Counted from the stretch's first letter, positions 42,554 through 51,371 are shown. The stretch: 64,000 bases of DNA from Halosegnis longus (GCF_009663395.1 NZ_QKNW01000001.1:558001-622000); one strand, 5' to 3'. Notes: generated by a model not told the origin, from the letters alone. Translations and numbers: made by a program.

Positions 42554-43690
42554 GTGAGCGAAGACGCCGAGGAGGACGACTGGTTCGAGTCGGACGCGAG
42601 CGACGACGAGTCGGACGAACTCGACTGGGACGACTGGGAGACCGGCTCGGACGGCGACTCGGACAGCGACTCGGACGAGGAGCCGTCGGAGGAATCCGGA
42701 GCCGAAGACGGCTCGGACGGCGGCTCGTTGACCGCCGGTCTCGGCGGCGCGTCGGACGCCGAAATTCCCCCCGACGCTGGCGACGAGTCGCCGGAGCCGG
42801 CCGCCGAGCCGACGGCCGACGAGTCCGGCGACAGCGCCGGCGGTCTTGGGAGTTCGGAGTTCTTCGGCGGTGAGTTCGGCACACCGGAGATGCCGAGCGA
42901 CGACGAGATGGACGACCCCTTCGCCGAGGACGACGAGGAGGAGGAGTCGCTGGAAGCCGCCCCCGGCACGGAGTTCGACGAGGAGTTCGAGTCGGAAATC
43001 CCCCGCATCGACATCGGGGTCACCGGACTCGACCAGATGATTCAGGGCGGGGTACCAGCCCGCTCGCTCATGGTCGTCATGGGCTCTGCCGGGACCGGGA
43101 AGACGACGTTCGGCCTCCAGTTCGCCAATCGCGGCCTGGAGAAGGGAGAGAAGGCGGTGTACATCACGCTGGAGGAGACCCGCGACGCCGTCATCGCCGC
43201 CGCCAGCGAGAAGGGCTGGGACTTCGAACGGCACACCGAGAACGGCGACCTCGCAATCGTCGACCTCGACCCGATCGAGATGGCGAACTCGCTGTCCTCC
43301 ATCCGAAACGACCTCCCCCGGCTCATCGACGACTTCGGTGCCGAGCGGCTGGTGCTCGACTCCGTGTCCCTGCTCGAGATGATGTACGACGACCAGGCGA
43401 AGCGCCGGACCGAGGTGTTCGACTTCACCAAGTCGCTGAAGAAGGCCGGCGTCACCACGATGCTCACCTCCGAGGGGAGCGAGGACAACCCGTACGTCTC
43501 TCGCCACGGCATCATCGAGTATCTGACCGACGCGGTGTTCGTGCTCCAGTACGTCCGCTCGGAGTTTCAGGAGACCAGACTGGCCGTCGAGATTCAGAAG
43601 ATACGGAACGCGAACCACTCGCGCGAGACGAAGCCGTACGAGATTACCGACGACGGCATCTCGGTGTACCAGCAGGCGAACATCTTCTGA
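42554..43690 (+). CDS. KaiC-like RecA-superfamily ATPase with long acidic N-terminus
   Basis: A 378-residue protein. Residues 1 to about 145 are an extremely acidic, Ser/Gly-rich disordered region. The remaining ~230 residues form one KaiC/GvpD/RAD55-type ATPase domain: DIGVTGLDQMIQGGVPARSL, Walker A MGSAGTGKTTFGLQFA (~residues 176-191), the catalytic glutamates in YITLEETRD, and Walker B RLVLDSVSLLEMM. Such proteins often act in signalling or chemotaxis in haloarchaea. The start is GTG 42554. Partner and role are unknown. Confidence 0.88.
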   Translation: MSEDAEEDDWFESDASDDESDELDWDDWETGSDGDSDSDSDEEPSEESGAEDGSDGGSLTAGLGGASDAEIPPDAGDESPEPAAEPTADESGDSAGGLGSSEFFGGEFGTPEMPSDDEMDDPFAEDDEEEESLEAAPGTEFDEEFESEIPRIDIGVTGLDQMIQGGVPARSLMVVMGSAGTGKTTFGLQFANRGLEKGEKAVYITLEETRDAVIAAASEKGWDFERHTENGDLAIVDLDPIEMANSLSSIRNDLPRLIDDFGAERLVLDSVSLLEMMYDDQAKRRTEVFDFTKSLKKAGVTTMLTSEGSEDNPYVSRHGIIEYLTDAVFVLQYVRSEFQETRLAVEIQKIRNANHSRETKPYEITDDGISVYQQANIF

Positions 43691-43701
43691 ACCTTTTTAC
43701 A

Positions 43702-43722
43702 CGGCGGGTCTGCGACCCGCCG
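43702..43722. terminator. Perfect hairpin after the KaiC-like gene, terminator-like
   Basis: cggcgggtc (43702-43710) pairs exactly with gacccgccg (43714-43722) across a tgc loop. The stem is flanked by ctttttac on the left and gcaaaaac on the right. It sits 12 bp after the stop of the KaiC-like gene, consistent with a transcription terminator or bidirectional mRNA end. Confidence 0.6.
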
Positions 43723-43761
43723 GCAAAAACGTTCACGAAAAAGACACGTCGGGCCTCCAGT

Positions 43762-43822
43762 CGCTGGCCTCCGGCCAGCGGTAGTCGGCCCTCGGTCCTG
43801 CGGCTCGCTCCGCTCGCCGCAG
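43762..43822. repeat. Two further hairpins in the intergenic region
   Basis: cgctggcc (43762-43769) pairs with ggccagcg (43773-43780) over a 3-base loop, and ctgcggc (43798-43804) pairs with gccgcag (43816-43822) over 11 bases. Together with the hairpin at 43702 they form three stems within about 120 bp. Confidence 0.55.
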
Positions 43823-43849
43823 CGAAATGCCTCCCGTTGGTCGGCGTAC

Positions 43850-43970
43850 ACTGAACTGACCGCAACCTCGACAGTGACCACAACGGCACAGCAACCACAC
43901 CACGACCGCACCGCACCAGCACAGCAGTCGCACCGCCGTCGCGCCGGACGGAAAGCCCCTTGAGGAGTCC
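43850..43970 (+). other. CA-rich non-coding tract before map
   Basis: About 100 bp with strong strand asymmetry, dominated by cac, cca and aca words such as cacagcaaccacaccacg and accgcaccgcaccagc. Similar words (cagcaccgcgacc) occur upstream of repeat copy C near 49530-49570. I see no start codon with a plausible protein. It may be a degenerate repeat or a promoter-adjacent element for map, which begins at 43986. Confidence 0.4.
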
Positions 43971-43985
43971 ACTCCGAGTCGGGGT

Positions 43986-44894
43986 ATGAGCGATATCGAC
44001 CTCGAGGCGGCGAAGTACGAGAAACACCGACAGGCCGGCGAGATTCTCGGCCAGGTGCGGGATGAGGCCGCCGAGCGAACGGAAATCGGCACGGGCTATC
44101 TCGAAATCTCCGAGTGGGCCGAAAACCGCATCCGCGAACTCGGCGAGGAGAAGGGCATCGACGCGAAGCCCGCGTTCCCGGTGAACGTCAGCGTCGACCA
44201 CGAAGCCGCCCACGGGGCCGCCGGCCCCGACGACGACCGCACCATCGGCGAGGAGATGGTGAAACTCGACATCGGCGTCCACGTCGACGGCTGGCTGGCC
44301 GACACCGCCGTCACCGTCGACTTCACCGGCGAGACCGAGTTGGTCGAGGCCGCAGAGCAGGCGCTCGATGCCGCGCTCGACCTCGTGGAACCGGGCGTCC
44401 ACACCGGCGAGGTCGGCGCGGAAATCGAGTCGGTCATCGACGGCTACGGCTACAACCCCATCGTGAACCTGACGGGCCACGGCCTCGGCCACTGGGACCA
44501 ACACACCGCGCCGAACATCCCGAATCGCGCGGTCGACAGCGGGACCGAACTCGAGGTCGGCGACACGGTCGCCATCGAGCCGTTCGCCACCGACGGCGGC
44601 GGAAAGGTCACCCAGGGCCAACAGGAGGAGATTTACTCGCTCGAACAGGAAGCGTCGGTCCGCAACCGACAGGCGCGACAGGCGCTCGAACAGATTGTCG
44701 AGGAGTTCAAGACGCTCCCGTTTGCCCGCCGGTGGCTCGACACCGACCGCGCGGAGATGGCGCTCCGTCGGCTCGAACGGCAGGACGTGGTTCACGGCTA
44801 TCCCGTCCTCCAAGAGGACGAAGGCTGTCTCGTCGCCCAGCGCGAACACACGATTATCGTCACCGAAGACGGCTGTGAAGTGACGACGAAGTAA
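43986..44894 (+). CDS. map: Methionine aminopeptidase, type II
   Basis: A 302-residue type II MAP that removes initiator Met. The dinuclear metal ligands are in KLDIGVHVDGWLADTA (two Asp), GHGLGHWDQHT (His), VAIEPFATDG (Glu) and QREHTIIVTEDG (Glu near the C terminus). The type II insertion lies between (residues ~220-270). Start ATG 43986 gives MSDIDLEAAKYEKHRQAGEI. It is followed 54 bp later by the DnaJ-ferredoxin fusion gene. Confidence 0.94.
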   Translation: MSDIDLEAAKYEKHRQAGEILGQVRDEAAERTEIGTGYLEISEWAENRIRELGEEKGIDAKPAFPVNVSVDHEAAHGAAGPDDDRTIGEEMVKLDIGVHVDGWLADTAVTVDFTGETELVEAAEQALDAALDLVEPGVHTGEVGAEIESVIDGYGYNPIVNLTGHGLGHWDQHTAPNIPNRAVDSGTELEVGDTVAIEPFATDGGGKVTQGQQEEIYSLEQEASVRNRQARQALEQIVEEFKTLPFARRWLDTDRAEMALRRLERQDVVHGYPVLQEDEGCLVAQREHTIIVTEDGCEVTTK

Positions 44895-44948
44895 CACGCA
44901 GATTGTCGGAGGCCGAGGGGATTTACACCCCGAAACCGTACGAGTGGT

Positions 44949-45686
44949 GTGGAGAATCCGTACGAGGTGCTCGGCGTCGAGTCGGACGCCGACGAGGCGA
45001 CCGTCGAGACCGCCTACCGCGAGCGCATCAAGAACGCACACCCCGACCACGGCGGCGACATGGAGGAGTTCCGTCAGGTGCGTGCCGCGTACGAGACGAT
45101 TCAGGCCGACGACCTCCCCGCGACGACCGAGGAACCGGATGCCCCCGCCACGACGGAGGAAGAACCCGACGACGACGCATCGACCGGTCCCGGCGAACGA
45201 CGGGGCGCGCGACGGCGCACCAGCCCCGACGAGGAGGAACCGGCCGACCCCGACTCGACGCCGGACAAGAGCCGCGTCGAGTATCTCAACTACGAGGTGT
45301 TCGACGACTACGGCTGGGAACTCACCGACGACGACCTCTTCGCGAAGGCCAGCGACGCCGACTTGGACCCCGAGGATTACGGTCGCCTGCTCGTCCAACA
45401 GAACGAAACCCTGCTCGAAGCCGCCGAGAATCGCGGCTTCGCGTGGCCCTACTCCTGTCGCGGCGGTGCCTGCTCGAACTGCGCCGTCGCGCTCGTCGAG
45501 GGGGAGATGCCCACTCCCGCCGGTCACATCCTCACCGAGGAGTGGCTCGACCGCGGCATCCGGCTGTCGTGTCTCTCCGCGCCCGTCACCGAGTCCGCGA
45601 AGGTCGTCTACAACGTGAAGCAGTTACCCGGACTGGAGGAGCTTATTCTGCGTCCGAGCCGATTCTCCAGTGCGAGGATGGACTGA
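44949..45686 (+). CDS. DnaJ domain-2Fe-2S ferredoxin fusion protein
   Basis: A 245-residue protein starting at GTG 44949. Residues 1-60 form a J domain with the HPD signature (NAHPDHGGD); residues ~60-110 are an acidic linker; residues ~115-245 are a plant/halobacterial-type [2Fe-2S] ferredoxin with cluster ligands in CRGGACSNC and the fourth Cys in IRLSCLSAP. The J domain would recruit DnaK/Hsp70, so the protein may couple iron-sulfur delivery or redox to chaperone action. Such fusions are known in haloarchaea; the role is not established as far as I know. Confidence 0.9.
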   Translation: MENPYEVLGVESDADEATVETAYRERIKNAHPDHGGDMEEFRQVRAAYETIQADDLPATTEEPDAPATTEEEPDDDASTGPGERRGARRRTSPDEEEPADPDSTPDKSRVEYLNYEVFDDYGWELTDDDLFAKASDADLDPEDYGRLLVQQNETLLEAAENRGFAWPYSCRGGACSNCAVALVEGEMPTPAGHILTEEWLDRGIRLSCLSAPVTESAKVVYNVKQLPGLEELILRPSRFSSARMD

Positions 45687-45692
45687 GCGAGG

Positions 45693-46229
45693 TTACGAAT
45701 CCTCGATTTGTTCCCGTACAGCGGGGAGCTTCTCGGCTAGTTCCGCGTGTATCGCCTCATCGCCGATGTACGGCTCCGATTTCTCGATGAAGTAGTCCAT
45801 CTTCGCGAGGAGCTGCTGTGCCAGTTCATCCGACGCTGCCAGCCCGTAGTAGTCGCTGTTGTCCAGAATATCCGCGGCCTTGACGAGGACCGCAGGTCGT
45901 CCGAGCGCGAAGCAGCTATCGTAGATGTCGTAGTGGCGTTCGAGATAATCGTCGATACTCGGGTCGAAACTGGCCGCGGCGACGATATCCGCGACTTCCG
46001 GTCCGAACCGCGACCGAATCTTGTCGGCGGTCACGTCCGTGTCCTCGATGAGGTCGTGGAGGAAGCCGGCGACGACAGTTGCTTCCTCGTACCCCCGGTC
46101 GTAGAGGTCCATCCCCACGCGCGTGCTGTGGAGCACCACCGGCTTCGGGTTGTCGCCCGAGGCCTCGAACGAGTGGACCAGATACTGGAGCGCCCGCTCG
46201 ATTTCCTCGTCTTCGGTCGCGTCGCGCAT
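45693..46229 (-). CDS. HD-domain phosphohydrolase, MESH1/SpoT-hydrolase-like
   Basis: A 178-residue HD protein. The metal and catalytic residues His34 (VLHSTRVGM), His58-Asp59 (AGFLHDLIEDTDV), Glu62-Asp63 and Asp120 (LVKAADILDN) match closely in order and spacing the small alarmone hydrolase MESH1 and the RelA/SpoT hydrolase domain. A (p)ppGpp, pppGpp-like or NADPH phosphatase role is possible but not shown; other HD phosphohydrolases also share part of this pattern. It converges with the ferredoxin gene and is divergent from the HIT gene, 90 bp apart. Confidence 0.72.
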   Translation of the reverse strand: MRDATEDEEIERALQYLVHSFEASGDNPKPVVLHSTRVGMDLYDRGYEEATVVAGFLHDLIEDTDVTADKIRSRFGPEVADIVAAASFDPSIDDYLERHYDIYDSCFALGRPAVLVKAADILDNSDYYGLAASDELAQQLLAKMDYFIEKSEPYIGDEAIHAELAEKLPAVREQIEDS

Positions 46230-46319
46230 CGTACCGAACGCGAGTCGCGGAGGAGTAATGTCCCTTCGGTCGACGCGACAGCGGGCGGCTATTTTACCCG
46301 CGGCGCGCACACGTCGGGT

Positions 46320-46850
46320 ATGGACCAACTGTTCGCCCCGTGGCGCATCGACTGGATCGAACGCGACGAGACCGACATCGAGGGGTGTCCCTTCTGCGTG
46401 TTGCCGGACCGCGACGACGACCGCGACTCCCGCATCCTCGCGCGCAACGACCACGCGTTCGTCATCCTCAACAACTACCCGTACAACCCGGGCCACGCGA
46501 TGGTCATCCCCTACCACCACACCGGGGAGTACCGCGACCTCGACGAGGAGACGCTGCTCGCGATCGCGACGCTCAAACAGAAGACGTTCGACGCGCTCGA
46601 TGCCGCGCTCGGCCCGGAGGCGTTCAACACCGGGATGAATCTCGGCGGTCCCGCGGGCGGTTCCATCACCGACCACGTCCACGCCCACGTCCTCCCGCGG
46701 TGGGGCGGCGACACGAACTTCATGCCCGTGCTCGCGGACACGAAGGTCATCGTCGAGGCCGTCGACGACACCTACGAGCGGGTTCGCGAGGCCTTCGCCG
46801 ACCTCGACGGGGCACACGACCCCGGCGAACCGGCCGCAGTCGAGTTCTAG
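46320..46850 (+). CDS. HIT-family nucleotide hydrolase
   Basis: A 176-residue histidine-triad protein. The catalytic motif HVHAHVLPRW lies near residue 119 and the substrate region reads NPGHAMVIPYHHTGEY. A CPFC pair (residues ~22-25) could bind zinc, as in some HIT/Fhit-like archaeal proteins. Substrate is probably a dinucleoside polyphosphate or AMP conjugate. ATG 46320 is the family start. It converges with topA, with a four-base overlap. Confidence 0.9.
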   Translation: MDQLFAPWRIDWIERDETDIEGCPFCVLPDRDDDRDSRILARNDHAFVILNNYPYNPGHAMVIPYHHTGEYRDLDEETLLAIATLKQKTFDALDAALGPEAFNTGMNLGGPAGGSITDHVHAHVLPRWGGDTNFMPVLADTKVIVEAVDDTYERVREAFADLDGAHDPGEPAAVEF

Positions 46851-49354
46851 TCGGCGGCTTCGGCGTCTGTGACCTCGGCCTGCCAGTCGCGCAGGCGGTC
46901 GGCAGAGACCCCCTGTACGTCCCCGGCGACGGTTTCGGGGTCGGCCGCAGAGAGGTCTGACAGGCTCTCGATGCCCGCGGCGGCGAGCTTTTCCGCTGTT
47001 TTCGCGCCGACGCCGTCGAGGTCCTCGATTGCGCTCGCGGCCTGTCGCTCCTGGTACTCCGCGTAGTTACAGATCGGACAGCCCAGTTCCCACGGCTCGT
47101 CGTCGTCCTCGCCGTCGCGCACGACGAGTTCGGGCAGGTCGTGCTCCTCGCAGCGGGCGTCCGTCACCTCGATGTCGCCCCGGCGCGGGAGCGGGAGCGA
47201 GTAGTCACAGTCCGGGTAGCGCGTACAGCCGACGAGCCGCGACCCCGACCGAAGCTGTTTGATAGCGAGTTCGCCACCGTGGTCCCCGCCGCACTCGGGG
47301 CAGGCACCGATGACCCTGTCCTCGGTCTCGTCGGCCTCGTCGGCCTTACAGAGGGGACAGCCGTGGGTGAACGTCGACCGGCCAGCGAGCATCTTCACGT
47401 GACCGAGCCCGTGTTCGTCACACACCTCGTCGGTGACGGTCGGCTCACCCTGACTCGGGAGCGGGAGCGTGTACTCGCAGTCGGGATAGCCGTCACAGCC
47501 GACGAAGTACGAGCCGCGGCGCGACCGGCGAACGAGCAGGTCGTCGCCACACTCGGGACAGGGACCGAGCGTCTTGTCCTCCTTCAGCGACGTGCGCAGG
47601 AAGTCACCGATTTCCTCGCGGTGTTCGTGGAGGTCCTCGAAGACGCGCTGGAGCATCTCGCGCGACTCGTCGGTCACCTCGTCCAGCGACTTCTCGCCGG
47701 CCGCGATGGCGTCCATATCGGCCTCCAGTTGGGCGGTCATCGCCTCGTCGGTGACGTGGTCGGCGAACTGCTCTGCGGCCTCCACGACCGCCATCGCCAG
47801 CCCGGTCGGTCGCGGCGGGTCGTTCTCGATGTAGCCGCGGTCGTACAGCTTCTGGATGGTCTCGTGGCGGGTCGCCTTCGTCCCGATGCCCATCGACTCC
47901 ATCGTCTCGATGAGCCGCGACTGCCCGCGGCGACGCGGCGGCTGGGTCTCCTTCTCCTCGAGCCGCACGTCCGAGAGGTCGAGGTCCTCGCCCTCCTCGA
48001 CTTCGGGAACGACGTTCTCGCTGGCCGAGGAGTACGGGTAGACGGCGTGGTAGCCGGCCTCGACGAGCCGCTTCCCGTTGGCCTTCAGCGAGCGACCGTT
48101 TGCGGTCGCGACGACGCGCAGATGTGCCCACGTCGCCGGCTCCGCACAGGTCGCGAGGAACCGCCGCACGACGAGTTCGAACACCTCCCACTCGTCCTCG
48201 CTGAGGTCCTGGCGGCCGGGAATCTCGCCGGTCGGGTGGATGGGCGGGTGGTCGGTCGTCTCCTCGTCGCCCTCGGTCGGCTCGATGTCGTCCTGTTCGA
48301 GCAGGCCGGCGGCGTCCTCGCCGAACGCGCCGGTGTCGGCGAAGGTGGCGAGCAGTTCCTCGGGGTCCAAGTCCTCGGGATAGACGGTGTTGTCCGTACG
48401 CGGGTAGGTAATCCAGCCGGCGGTGTACAGCTCCTCGGCGATTGACATCGCGCGCTGGGCGGAGTAGCCGAGCGACCCGGCCGCGCGGATGAACTGCGTC
48501 GTGTTGAACGGAGCCGGCGGGTCGTCGGTTCGGGTGCGTCTGCGCACGGACTCGACGCTCGCGCTCGTCGCCTCCCGGAGGTCCTCGTAGGCGGCGTCGG
48601 CGTCGGTCTCGTTCCAGACGCGCTCGTTTTCGGTGCCGTCTTCGCCCTCGTAGAAGTACTGCGCTTCGAACGCCTCGTCGTCTTTGGTGAGGTCGCCGAA
48701 AATCTCCCAGTAGTCGTCGGGGTCGAACGCCTGAATCTCGCGTTCGCGGTCGACGATGAGCTTCAGCGTGGGCGACTGGACCCGACCGACGGAGATGAAG
48801 TCGTTGCCGAGTTGGCCGGCGGTCAACGAGAGGAACCGCGTCAGTGCGGCCCCCCACATCAGGTCGATAATCTGGCGCGCCTCGCCCGCGGCCGCGAGGT
48901 CGAAGTCGAGGTCGTCGGGGGTGGCGAAGGCGTCCCGTACCTCGCGTTCCGTAATCGAGGAAAACCGGACGCGCTTGATGGGGATGTCCGCCTCCTCCTC
49001 GATGAGTTCGTACGCCTCCTTCCCGATGAGTTCGCCCTCGCGGTCGTAGTCGGTGGCGATGACGGCCTCGTCGGCCTCGCGGGCGAGGGATTTGAGCGCG
49101 GTGACGATGTTCTCCTTCGTGGGCGTCTTGACGACCGAGGCCTCGGAGAGTTCGACGGGCTGGACGTTGCGCCAGTCGCTGTACTCGGGCGGGAAGTCGA
49201 CGCCGACGACGTGGCCCGACAGCCCGATACAGCGCGTGTCACCCCACCGGTAGATGTTGACCCCGTTCGTGCGTTCGACACCGTGGCCGCCCTCCGAGAG
49301 AATCTCCGCGATGCGCCGGGCGGCGTTGTCCTTCTCGGTGACGATGAGTTCCAT
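46847..49354 (-). CDS. topA: DNA topoisomerase I (type IA)
   Basis: An 835-residue type IA topoisomerase. The TOPRIM domain begins MELIVTEKDNAARRIAEIL and includes ATDYDREGELIGKEAYE. The active-site Tyr is in GWITYPRTDNTVYP (about residue 323). The C terminus carries several zinc ribbons (CPECGDD, CDGYPDCEY, CPLC, CPECGG, CTRYPDCDY, CPIC), and ends with a helix-hairpin-helix like that of the protein at 21740. It relaxes negative supercoils. ATG 49354 follows a TATA-like box at 49379-49386, giving a leaderless transcript. Confidence 0.95.
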   Translation of the reverse strand: MELIVTEKDNAARRIAEILSEGGHGVERTNGVNIYRWGDTRCIGLSGHVVGVDFPPEYSDWRNVQPVELSEASVVKTPTKENIVTALKSLAREADEAVIATDYDREGELIGKEAYELIEEEADIPIKRVRFSSITEREVRDAFATPDDLDFDLAAAGEARQIIDLMWGAALTRFLSLTAGQLGNDFISVGRVQSPTLKLIVDREREIQAFDPDDYWEIFGDLTKDDEAFEAQYFYEGEDGTENERVWNETDADAAYEDLREATSASVESVRRRTRTDDPPAPFNTTQFIRAAGSLGYSAQRAMSIAEELYTAGWITYPRTDNTVYPEDLDPEELLATFADTGAFGEDAAGLLEQDDIEPTEGDEETTDHPPIHPTGEIPGRQDLSEDEWEVFELVVRRFLATCAEPATWAHLRVVATANGRSLKANGKRLVEAGYHAVYPYSSASENVVPEVEEGEDLDLSDVRLEEKETQPPRRRGQSRLIETMESMGIGTKATRHETIQKLYDRGYIENDPPRPTGLAMAVVEAAEQFADHVTDEAMTAQLEADMDAIAAGEKSLDEVTDESREMLQRVFEDLHEHREEIGDFLRTSLKEDKTLGPCPECGDDLLVRRSRRGSYFVGCDGYPDCEYTLPLPSQGEPTVTDEVCDEHGLGHVKMLAGRSTFTHGCPLCKADEADETEDRVIGACPECGGDHGGELAIKQLRSGSRLVGCTRYPDCDYSLPLPRRGDIEVTDARCEEHDLPELVVRDGEDDDEPWELGCPICNYAEYQERQAASAIEDLDGVGAKTAEKLAAAGIESLSDLSAADPETVAGDVQGVSADRLRDWQAEVTDAEAAD

Positions 49355-49378
49355 TATCGGAATTAGGGCCGACAGGCG

Positions 49379-49386
49379 AAATAAAC
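49379..49386 (-). promoter_or_regulatory. TATA box of topA
   Basis: On the minus strand gtttattt lies 25-32 bp upstream of the topA ATG at 49354, in an AT-rich patch in otherwise GC-rich DNA. This matches a leaderless haloarchaeal promoter. Confidence 0.55.
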
Positions 49387-49662
49387 GCTTCGACGGCCGA
49401 AATCGACAGCAGGCGCGCCTGTGCGCGTGCTCTCGCGTGTACGTGCTCGTGCGTGTCGTGGTCGGGTTGGAGTGGTCTGTTTTCGATACTGCTGACGCTG
49501 TTTGGTATGGTTTCGACAGCACCGCGACCACTCTCGATGCTTGGCATAGGGGAAACAGCACCGCGACCGCAGCGGTCGCATCGCGCCACGAGGGCGCGAC
49601 GGACCGCTCGCTCGCGTGTCGCTGCGCTCCCGCTCGCTGGCCCGCGGCCTCCGGCCGCTCTC

Positions 49663-49951
49663 CCAACCTTTCACCACGACACACACGCGCCACGGGCGCG
49701 GTGCGTCAGGCCACCGGCTCGGTTGCCTGTGCGGATGGCGTGGGCCGGCGCGCCTCGTGCGCGCCCGTCGTCGCGAGGGACGAGTGAGTGAAACGAACGA
49801 GTCGGTTGGGGAGGCTCGTGGGCGGTGCGGCCGGGGGGACTGAAAGGGGCGGGCGTGTCGCGCGTGTTTGGTCGGCTCCGTGACCCCTCTCGACGTGAGC
49901 GAAGCGAACGAGAGATGTCACGGAGAGACCGCGACACGCCCGGGGCTTTCA
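49663..49951 (+). repeat. Dispersed structured repeat, copy C
   Basis: Lies between divergent topA and truD. It matches copy A through cccaaccttt, aggccaccg-ctcggttgc, cggcgcgcctcgtgcgcgc, gagtcggttggggaggc and the terminal module. That module (49841-49951) has inverted arms tgaaaggggcgggcgtgtcg+cg (49841-49862) and its near-complement at 49930-49951 ending gggctttca. An inner hairpin is formed by ccgtgac (49878-49884) with gtcacgg (49917-49923). Base pairs in the inner stem differ from copy A but remain paired. The 49355-49662 stretch before it holds only the topA promoter and CA-rich sequence without a credible gene. Confidence 0.75.
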
Positions 49952-50045
49952 AACTGTACTCACCAAAGCAATCAGAGAAGTCGAACTCCTAATCAGAATC
50001 GGGCAAGCGACACGTCCAAACCACCGCCACCCGAACACCGAGAAA

Positions 50046-51371
50046 GTGAAACAGGCCCACCGCCACGAGCGTCCGACGGGCGTCGAGTGGTACGTCAGCG
50101 ACACCGACGGCACCGGCGGCCACCTTCGCGACTCCGCCGACGCCTTCCGGGTGCGCGAACTCGAAGCCGTCGAGCCGGAGCCGCTCGACGCCGACCCCGG
50201 CTCGTACGCACACGTCGTCTTCCGGGCGACGCTGCGCGAGTGGGACACCAACGCCTTCGCGGGCGCGCTGGCGTCGAAACTCGGCGTCTCCCGCGAGCGC
50301 GTCTCGTGGGCCGGCACGAAGGACAAGTACGCGGTGACGACACAGCTGTTCTCCGTTCGACTCGACGACGAGCGCGACCTGCCCGAACTCGACGGCGCGG
50401 ACATCGAGCCGCTCGGCCGCGTGGGCCGACCCGTCCTCTTCGGTGACCTCGCGGGCAACGAGTTCGAGATTTCGGTCGCGGAAGCCGACCATCCCGAACG
50501 CGCGAGCGACATCACCGCGGAACTCCGGGCGTTCGCCGGCGACGACGAGCGCGTCGGCGTGCCGAACTACTTCGGGCCACAGCGGTTCGGGAGCGCGCGG
50601 CCCGTCACCCACCGCGTCGGGCTGGCGATTCTCCGCGGCGAGTGGGAAGCGGCCGTCCGGACCTACGTCACGTTCACGAGCGAGACGGACCCCGAGGAAA
50701 GCGCGAAAGCGCGGCGGGCCGTCGACGACCGGTGGGGCGGCGACTGGGGTGAGCTGACGGAACTGCTCCCCGGCCGACTCAACTACGAGCGGTCGCTGTT
50801 GCAGGGACTGGCCGAGACCGGCGGCGACGACCCCGAAGACTTCCGGGCCGCGCTCGAACGGTTCCCGTCGAATCTCCAGCAGTTACTCGTCCACGCGGCG
50901 CAGTCGTATCTGTTCAATCGCATCGTCTCGACGCGGCTGGAGCGGGGGCTACCCTTCGACGGTGCGGTCGCGGGGGACGTGGTCGCCTTCGCCGACCGGG
51001 ACGCCCCGCTTCCCGTGCCGGACATGGACCGGCTCCAGCGCGTGGACGAGAACCGCGTAACGACCGTCAATCGCCACGTCGAGCGCGGGCGGGCGTTCGT
51101 CACCGCACCGCTCGTCGGCACGGAGACCGACCTCGCGGGCGGCGAGCCGGGCGATATCGAACGCGAGATACTGGCCGACGAGGGAGTCGAGCCGTCGGAT
51201 TTCGACCTGCCCGGTGAGTTTCACTCCGAGGGGACCCGGCGTGCCGTGCTCGTGACGACAGACCTCACGGTGACGGAGCCGCTGACCTTCCAGTTCCAGC
51301 TACCGAAGGGGAGCTACGCGACGACGCTGTTGCGGGAGTATCTGAAGGTCGCGCCCGACCAGTTGGGGTAG
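50046..51371 (+). CDS. truD: tRNA pseudouridine(13) synthase
   Basis: A 441-residue TruD/Pus7-family enzyme that modifies U13 in tRNA. The catalytic Asp is in [14 protein letters not shown] (residues ~91-104). Later come [10 protein letters not shown] and [15 protein letters not shown], characteristic of the family. The C-terminal block ends [19 protein letters not shown]. The start is GTG 50046 ([17 protein letters not shown]). It is the first gene downstream of repeat copy C. Confidence 0.94.
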   Translation: MKQAHRHERPTGVEWYVSDTDGTGGHLRDSADAFRVRELEAVEPEPLDADPGSYAHVVFRATLREWDTNAFAGALASKLGVSRERVSWAGTKDKYAVTTQLFSVRLDDERDLPELDGADIEPLGRVGRPVLFGDLAGNEFEISVAEADHPERASDITAELRAFAGDDERVGVPNYFGPQRFGSARPVTHRVGLAILRGEWEAAVRTYVTFTSETDPEESAKARRAVDDRWGGDWGELTELLPGRLNYERSLLQGLAETGGDDPEDFRAALERFPSNLQQLLVHAAQSYLFNRIVSTRLERGLPFDGAVAGDVVAFADRDAPLPVPDMDRLQRVDENRVTTVNRHVERGRAFVTAPLVGTETDLAGGEPGDIEREILADEGVEPSDFDLPGEFHSEGTRRAVLVTTDLTVTEPLTFQFQLPKGSYATTLLREYLKVAPDQLG

